Positions 5,481-8,039 of a stretch of 8,039 nucleotides of DNA are shown here, piece by piece. The notes under the pieces are model-generated. The model did not search any database and was not told the origin of the DNA. It saw only the letters and a program-made list of their open reading frames with translations. This DNA comes from Lachnospiraceae bacterium (GTDB taxonomy: Bacteria; Bacillota; Clostridia; Lachnospirales; Lachnospiraceae). Within the stretch, counting starts at the first letter, position 1; each line of letters begins with the position of its first letter. The stretch spans positions 1 to 8,039 of the forward strand of contig JAEEKC010000102.1 in NCBI GenBank assembly GCA_016282215.1. Reading direction: 5' to 3'. The position numbers and the translations under genes are program-made.

Positions 5481-7529
5481 TCAGATCTCCTTCTGTTCCT
5501 TCATCTCATCAAGTGTTGCTTCGAGTTTTGCAATGGCTTCTTCCACGGTCACGCCTTCCAGCTGCGCGCCCGCCATGTTCATATGTCCGCCGCCGCCAAG
5601 CCGTTCCATGATGATCTGCACATTGACCTCATCAATGGAGCGGGCGGAAATATAGATCTTGCCGTTACAGGGCGTCAGCACAAAGCTGGCCTTGATCCCG
5701 GTGATATTCAAAAGTTCGTTTGCAGCCTGGGCTCCCACAACAGTGGGGGCGCTGCCGCGGTCCGGTGAACTGGCCGAGATTGCATACTCGCCGCGGTAGA
5801 TCTTTGCCTGTCTGACCGCATCGGCCCTTGCCCTGTAATCATCCGCATTCTCGCGGAACATCTTCCGGACTCTGGTAACATCGGCACCGTTCCTGCGCAG
5901 AAAAGCTGCTGCTTCAAAAGTACGGACGCCTGCTTTATTGATAAAGTTTGAGGTATCGAGCACAATACCGGCATAGATGCAATCCGCCTCTAAGGACCGG
6001 ATCTTGACGCCGTCGCCGATATACTGCAGAACCTCGGCCACCATTTCGCAGGCGGATGACGCATAGGGCTCCACATAGGAAAGCGTCGCATTTTCGATGA
6101 CCTCTTCGCCCTGTCTGTGATGATCGAGCACCACCACGCTGCGGCAGATCTTCAAAAGCTCCGGACACTGGGTACGGCTGGGCTTGTTCACATCCACAAC
6201 TACCAGCACCGTGTTTTCATCCGCCAGTTCCTTCGCCCGTTCGTTTCCGACCACGGTCACTTCGTCTGCATCGAGACCGTTAAAAGCGTCCACCCAGGGC
6301 TGTAGGTTTGTATTGATGTTGTCGACTACGATATATGCGCCGCGGCCAAGTGCTTTCGCGATCCGGTAGATCCCGACGGAAGCACCGAATGCATCCACAT
6401 CCGCATCCTGATGCCCCATGACCATCACCTTATCCTTGGCCGTGATGATCTCCTTAAGCGCCAGCGCTTTCACACGGGCCTTCACCCTCGTGTTCTTTTC
6501 AATGGAAAGACTCTTGCCGCCGTAATAGCTGACACCTTCGGGTGTCTTGACGACTGCCTGATCGCCGCCGCGTCCCAGCGCCAGATCGATGGACGTCCTG
6601 GCAAATTCATAATTCTGTCCGTAGGAAAGACCGTCCGAACCGATACCGATACTCAAGGTCACCGACATCTCATTTCCGATATTGACCGTCTTGACATCCT
6701 CCAAAAGATCAAAACGGTTATCCCTAAGCTGCTTTAAGGACTGCTTGCGCAGGATCAGGAAGAACTTGTCCTTCTCGAGTTTTTTGACTATGCCGTCATA
6801 AGAAGCAAAGTATTTGTTCAGCTTTCTCTCGATCAAAGCCGTTAAAAGAGAACGCCTGACTTCTTCGACACTTTCCAGCGCCTCTTCATAATTATCGATA
6901 TACAAAAGACCCACGCAAAGTGACTGGTTGTCCGTTTCGCGAAGGGCGAGTTTTAACGCCGTCTCATCAAAGAGATAGAGCGCGACCATGGAGCCGTCAA
7001 AGCCCTCATCCACCGTGAAGATGTCGCTGTTTTCCACCATCTCCCGGAGCGGAATGCGCCGCATTTTTGCCGTATATTCCAGGTCACCGTGCGAAAAACT
7101 GACCTGCGTCAGCTCGTTATCTTCTTTCGGAAAACGCTCCTGTGTGATGGAAGGAAAATAATTCCTGATATCCTTGGAAAAACCCTTTTGCTTACCGATG
7201 GCCGTCTCGAATTCACGGTTCGTCCAGAGCAGTTTACCGTTCTCATCGAGGATCGCCGTTGCCACTTCAAAATCCCGCAGCAGCATCTTCTGGATCTGCC
7301 CATACGATGTGGCAAAGCTGATCATTTCCCTGGCCAGCACCGTCTTGGCAAAATAAACATTGATAAGCGACAGGATTAAATACAGGACCACAAACCCGGA
7401 AAGCACCAGACCGGCTCTTAAATCGATCGTGTAGATCCAGATATCCACAAACGCGAGCAGCACACCCAGTACAAGCGTCACTTGCATATACATCTGGAGC
7501 CGCCCCGTCAGCCTCACTTTTTGACCCAT
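5481..7529 (-). CDS. gdpP: Membrane-bound c-di-AMP phosphodiesterase GdpP (DHH family)
   Basis: GdpP hydrolyses cyclic di-AMP to pApA, and so influences cell-wall stress, potassium balance and beta-lactam tolerance. The 682-aa protein (Bacillus homologue about 659) shows the full architecture. Two membrane helices lie at about 14-33 and 40-60. A PAS-like domain follows (about 80-190), then a degenerate GGDEF domain (about 200-330, ending LALGRGGDQAVVK). The DHH catalytic domain has MGHQDADVDAFG (371-382), VVVDVNKP (443-450), VVLDHHRQ (466-473) and the metal-ligand Asp in IVLDTSN (522-528). The DHHA1 domain has GGGGHMNMAG (645-654). All metal-binding motifs look intact. The ATG at 7527-7529 has GAGGG 10 nt upstream. 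It is first in the operon with rplI and dnaB and ends in TGA, 34 bp before rplI. Its leader carries a perfect 12-bp inverted repeat. Identity is very secure. Confidence 0.95.
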   Translation of the reverse strand: MGQKVRLTGRLQMYMQVTLVLGVLLAFVDIWIYTIDLRAGLVLSGFVVLYLILSLINVYFAKTVLAREMISFATSYGQIQKMLLRDFEVATAILDENGKLLWTNREFETAIGKQKGFSKDIRNYFPSITQERFPKEDNELTQVSFSHGDLEYTAKMRRIPLREMVENSDIFTVDEGFDGSMVALYLFDETALKLALRETDNQSLCVGLLYIDNYEEALESVEEVRRSLLTALIERKLNKYFASYDGIVKKLEKDKFFLILRKQSLKQLRDNRFDLLEDVKTVNIGNEMSVTLSIGIGSDGLSYGQNYEFARTSIDLALGRGGDQAVVKTPEGVSYYGGKSLSIEKNTRVKARVKALALKEIITAKDKVMVMGHQDADVDAFGASVGIYRIAKALGRGAYIVVDNINTNLQPWVDAFNGLDADEVTVVGNERAKELADENTVLVVVDVNKPSRTQCPELLKICRSVVVLDHHRQGEEVIENATLSYVEPYASSACEMVAEVLQYIGDGVKIRSLEADCIYAGIVLDTSNFINKAGVRTFEAAAFLRRNGADVTRVRKMFRENADDYRARADAVRQAKIYRGEYAISASSPDRGSAPTVVGAQAANELLNITGIKASFVLTPCNGKIYISARSIDEVNVQIIMERLGGGGHMNMAGAQLEGVTVEEAIAKLEATLDEMKEQKEI

Positions 7530-7553
7530 ACCTGATCATCCCTCATTGTACTT

Positions 7554-7588
7554 ACTATTCAGAACCCATTTGAATAGTTCTGAATAGT
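7554..7588. repeat. Perfect 12-bp inverted repeat in the gdpP leader
   Basis: ACTATTCAGAAC (7554-7565) and GTTCTGAATAGT (7577-7588) are exact reverse complements around an 11-nt spacer that holds another TGAATAGT overlap, giving three TGAATAGT-type units (7553-7561 inverted, 7571-7578, 7581-7588). In the gdpP transcript it would form a 12-bp hairpin about 40 nt after the start and 24 nt before the ATG. No U run follows in the direction of gdpP, so it is not an intrinsic terminator. It may be an operator for a dimeric protein or an RNA element. Confidence 0.6.
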
Positions 7589-7633
7589 CACATCATCTAG
7601 TACCCTTTGATCATCAAGACCACAATCCATGCA

Positions 7634-7662
7634 ATTATAGCACGTTTTTTTTTAATAGTAAA
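7634..7662 (-). promoter_or_regulatory. Promoter of the gdpP-rplI-dnaB operon
   Basis: On the minus strand TTTACT (7662-7657), a 17-nt spacer and a perfect TATAAT (7639-7634), preceded by TGC as an extended -10. The spacer holds a run of nine A. Transcription would start near 7627, giving a leader of about 98 nt that contains the inverted repeat at 7554-7588. Confidence 0.65.
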
Positions 7663-7760
7663 TCCCCTTCCCGCCGTACATAGAACAGATGATTTTTTGT
7701 GCATTTTGATAAAACTTAGTGTTTATATGGTCATTCTCACTTTTCCATGCAAATTCCATC

Positions 7761-7766
7761 TATACT
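7761..7766 (+). promoter_or_regulatory. Possible -10 box for the XRE-type regulator gene
   Basis: TATACT (7761-7766) is a good -10, but the -35 position at a 17-nt spacing (CACTTT, 7738-7743) is poor. A start near 7773 would place the CGGGAC/GTCCCG hairpin at the very 5' end of the message. Promoter assignment is tentative; an activator could be needed. Confidence 0.3.
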
Positions 7767-7778
7767 CAGTTATGAAAC

Positions 7779-7797
7779 CGGGACGTCTTCTGTCCCG
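7779..7797 (+). other. GC-rich hairpin upstream of the XRE-type gene
   Basis: CGGGAC (7779-7784) pairs with GTCCCG (7792-7797) around a 7-nt loop. Only ATTTCTG follows, so termination would be weak. It could be an attenuator, a 5' stabilising hairpin or an operator. Apart from this, the gdpP promoter, the inverted repeat and a short reading frame, the 7530-7928 intergenic region shows nothing I recognise. Confidence 0.3.
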
Positions 7798-7820
7798 ATT
7801 TCTGCGTGAGGGGAGTTTTT

Positions 7821-7850
7821 ATGTTGCTGCGGCAGCCGGGGATTTACTGA
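7821..7850 (+). CDS. Possible 9-codon leader reading frame (MLLRQPGIY)
   Basis: An ATG at 7821 has a better ribosome site (GAGGGGAG, 5 nt upstream) than the XRE-type gene that follows. It encodes MLLRQPGIY and stops at TGA (7848-7850). It is in the same frame as the ATG at 7929, with no other stop in between, so it is either a leader peptide or the true start of a longer protein interrupted by TGA. Too short for composition evidence. Confidence 0.25.
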   Translation: MLLRQPGIY

Positions 7851-7928
7851 CAGATCAGCCAGTATAAGGCCCTGTATGAAAAAACCGGCGGTAAAAATAA
7901 GAAGAACAGGTTAACGAAAGGGAAAAAA

Positions 7929-8039
7929 ATGAAACAGTATGAAAACCGTCTCAGCAAGATCCGAAAAGCGCATCAGGAAAGCCAGGAGCAGGTCGCAGCC
8001 TTGCTGAAGATCAAAAGAATGACCTACTCCAAATATGAA
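7929..8039 (+). CDS. XRE-family helix-turn-helix transcriptional regulator, N-terminal fragment
   Basis: The 37 codons before the right edge encode the start of a Cro/CI-type DNA-binding domain. The pattern LSKIRKAHQESQEQVAALL (8-26), followed by KIKRMTYSKYE (27-37), matches the helix 1, helix 2 and recognition-helix layout of the family, including the typical R, the Q-E-x-V/L-A turn and the closing TYSKYE. The ATG at 7929 has AAAGGGA close upstream, a modest ribosome site. The frame also extends back to 7851, reading QISQYKALYEKTGG and then a lysine-rich stretch, as far as a TGA. The gene is divergent from gdpP across about 400 bp, so it may regulate itself or that operon; this is inference. 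The C-terminal part, and so the effector domain, is outside the window. Confidence 0.8.
   Translation, partial: MKQYENRLSKIRKAHQESQEQVAALLKIKRMTYSKYE

Noticed and set aside
7607..7867. An 86-codon plus-strand frame upstream of the XRE-type gene
   Set aside because: It crosses the gdpP promoter and the GC-rich hairpin, has no ribosome site and shows no protein-like pattern.

Overview
The window reads as a piece of a Firmicutes (Clostridia) chromosome, most likely a Lachnospiraceae-type gut anaerobe. The reasons are gene content and protein style: a glycyl-radical pyruvate formate-lyase, a clostridial 2[4Fe-4S] ferredoxin, a MecA adaptor, and the gdpP-rplI-dnaB order typical of Firmicutes. Base composition looks moderate and even, and I see no insertion sequence, prophage, CRISPR array, tRNA or rRNA. 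It is ordinary core chromosome; the interest lies in one broken or recoded codon and in the intergenic regions. The family assignment is inference from protein resemblance, not from a search.

Layout, left to right. (1) 1-1032, minus strand: the first 343 codons of pflB, with an in-frame TGA exactly where the active-site tryptophan should be. (2) 1033-1537: divergent regulatory region with a strong pflB promoter and two copies of a TTGTATACA palindrome 72 bp apart. (3) 1538-1747, plus: a 69-aa DUF1858 CxxC protein. A bidirectional terminator separates it from mecA. (4) 1834-2568, minus: mecA with its own promoter. (5) 2569-3330: about 760 bp without a recognisable protein gene. It holds a plus-strand promoter followed by densely structured sequence (two 7-nt hairpin loops complementary to each other, and an H-type pseudoknot), then a long terminator-like inverted repeat, so I propose a non-coding RNA. 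(6) 3331-3501, plus: a 56-aa ferredoxin with a clear promoter, converging on dnaB across a second bidirectional terminator. (7) 3575-7529, minus: the operon gdpP-rplI-dnaB (c-di-AMP phosphodiesterase, ribosomal protein L9, replicative helicase), with a promoter and a perfect 12-bp inverted repeat in its leader. (8) 7530-8039: upstream region and the first 37 codons of an XRE-type regulator running off the right edge.

The genes do not form one pathway. PflB and ferredoxin belong to fermentative carbon and electron flow, MecA to Clp-dependent proteolysis, and the gdpP operon to second-messenger turnover, translation and replication.

Genetic code: two in-frame TGAs (in pflB, and upstream of the XRE gene) raise the question of UGA recoding. 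However, all eight tryptophans in the complete or visible proteins are TGG. In addition, dnaB ends in TGA immediately before its intrinsic terminator, so reading through would run into the terminator. The standard code is therefore favoured, and the pflB TGA is best read as a real nonsense mutation or a base-call error.
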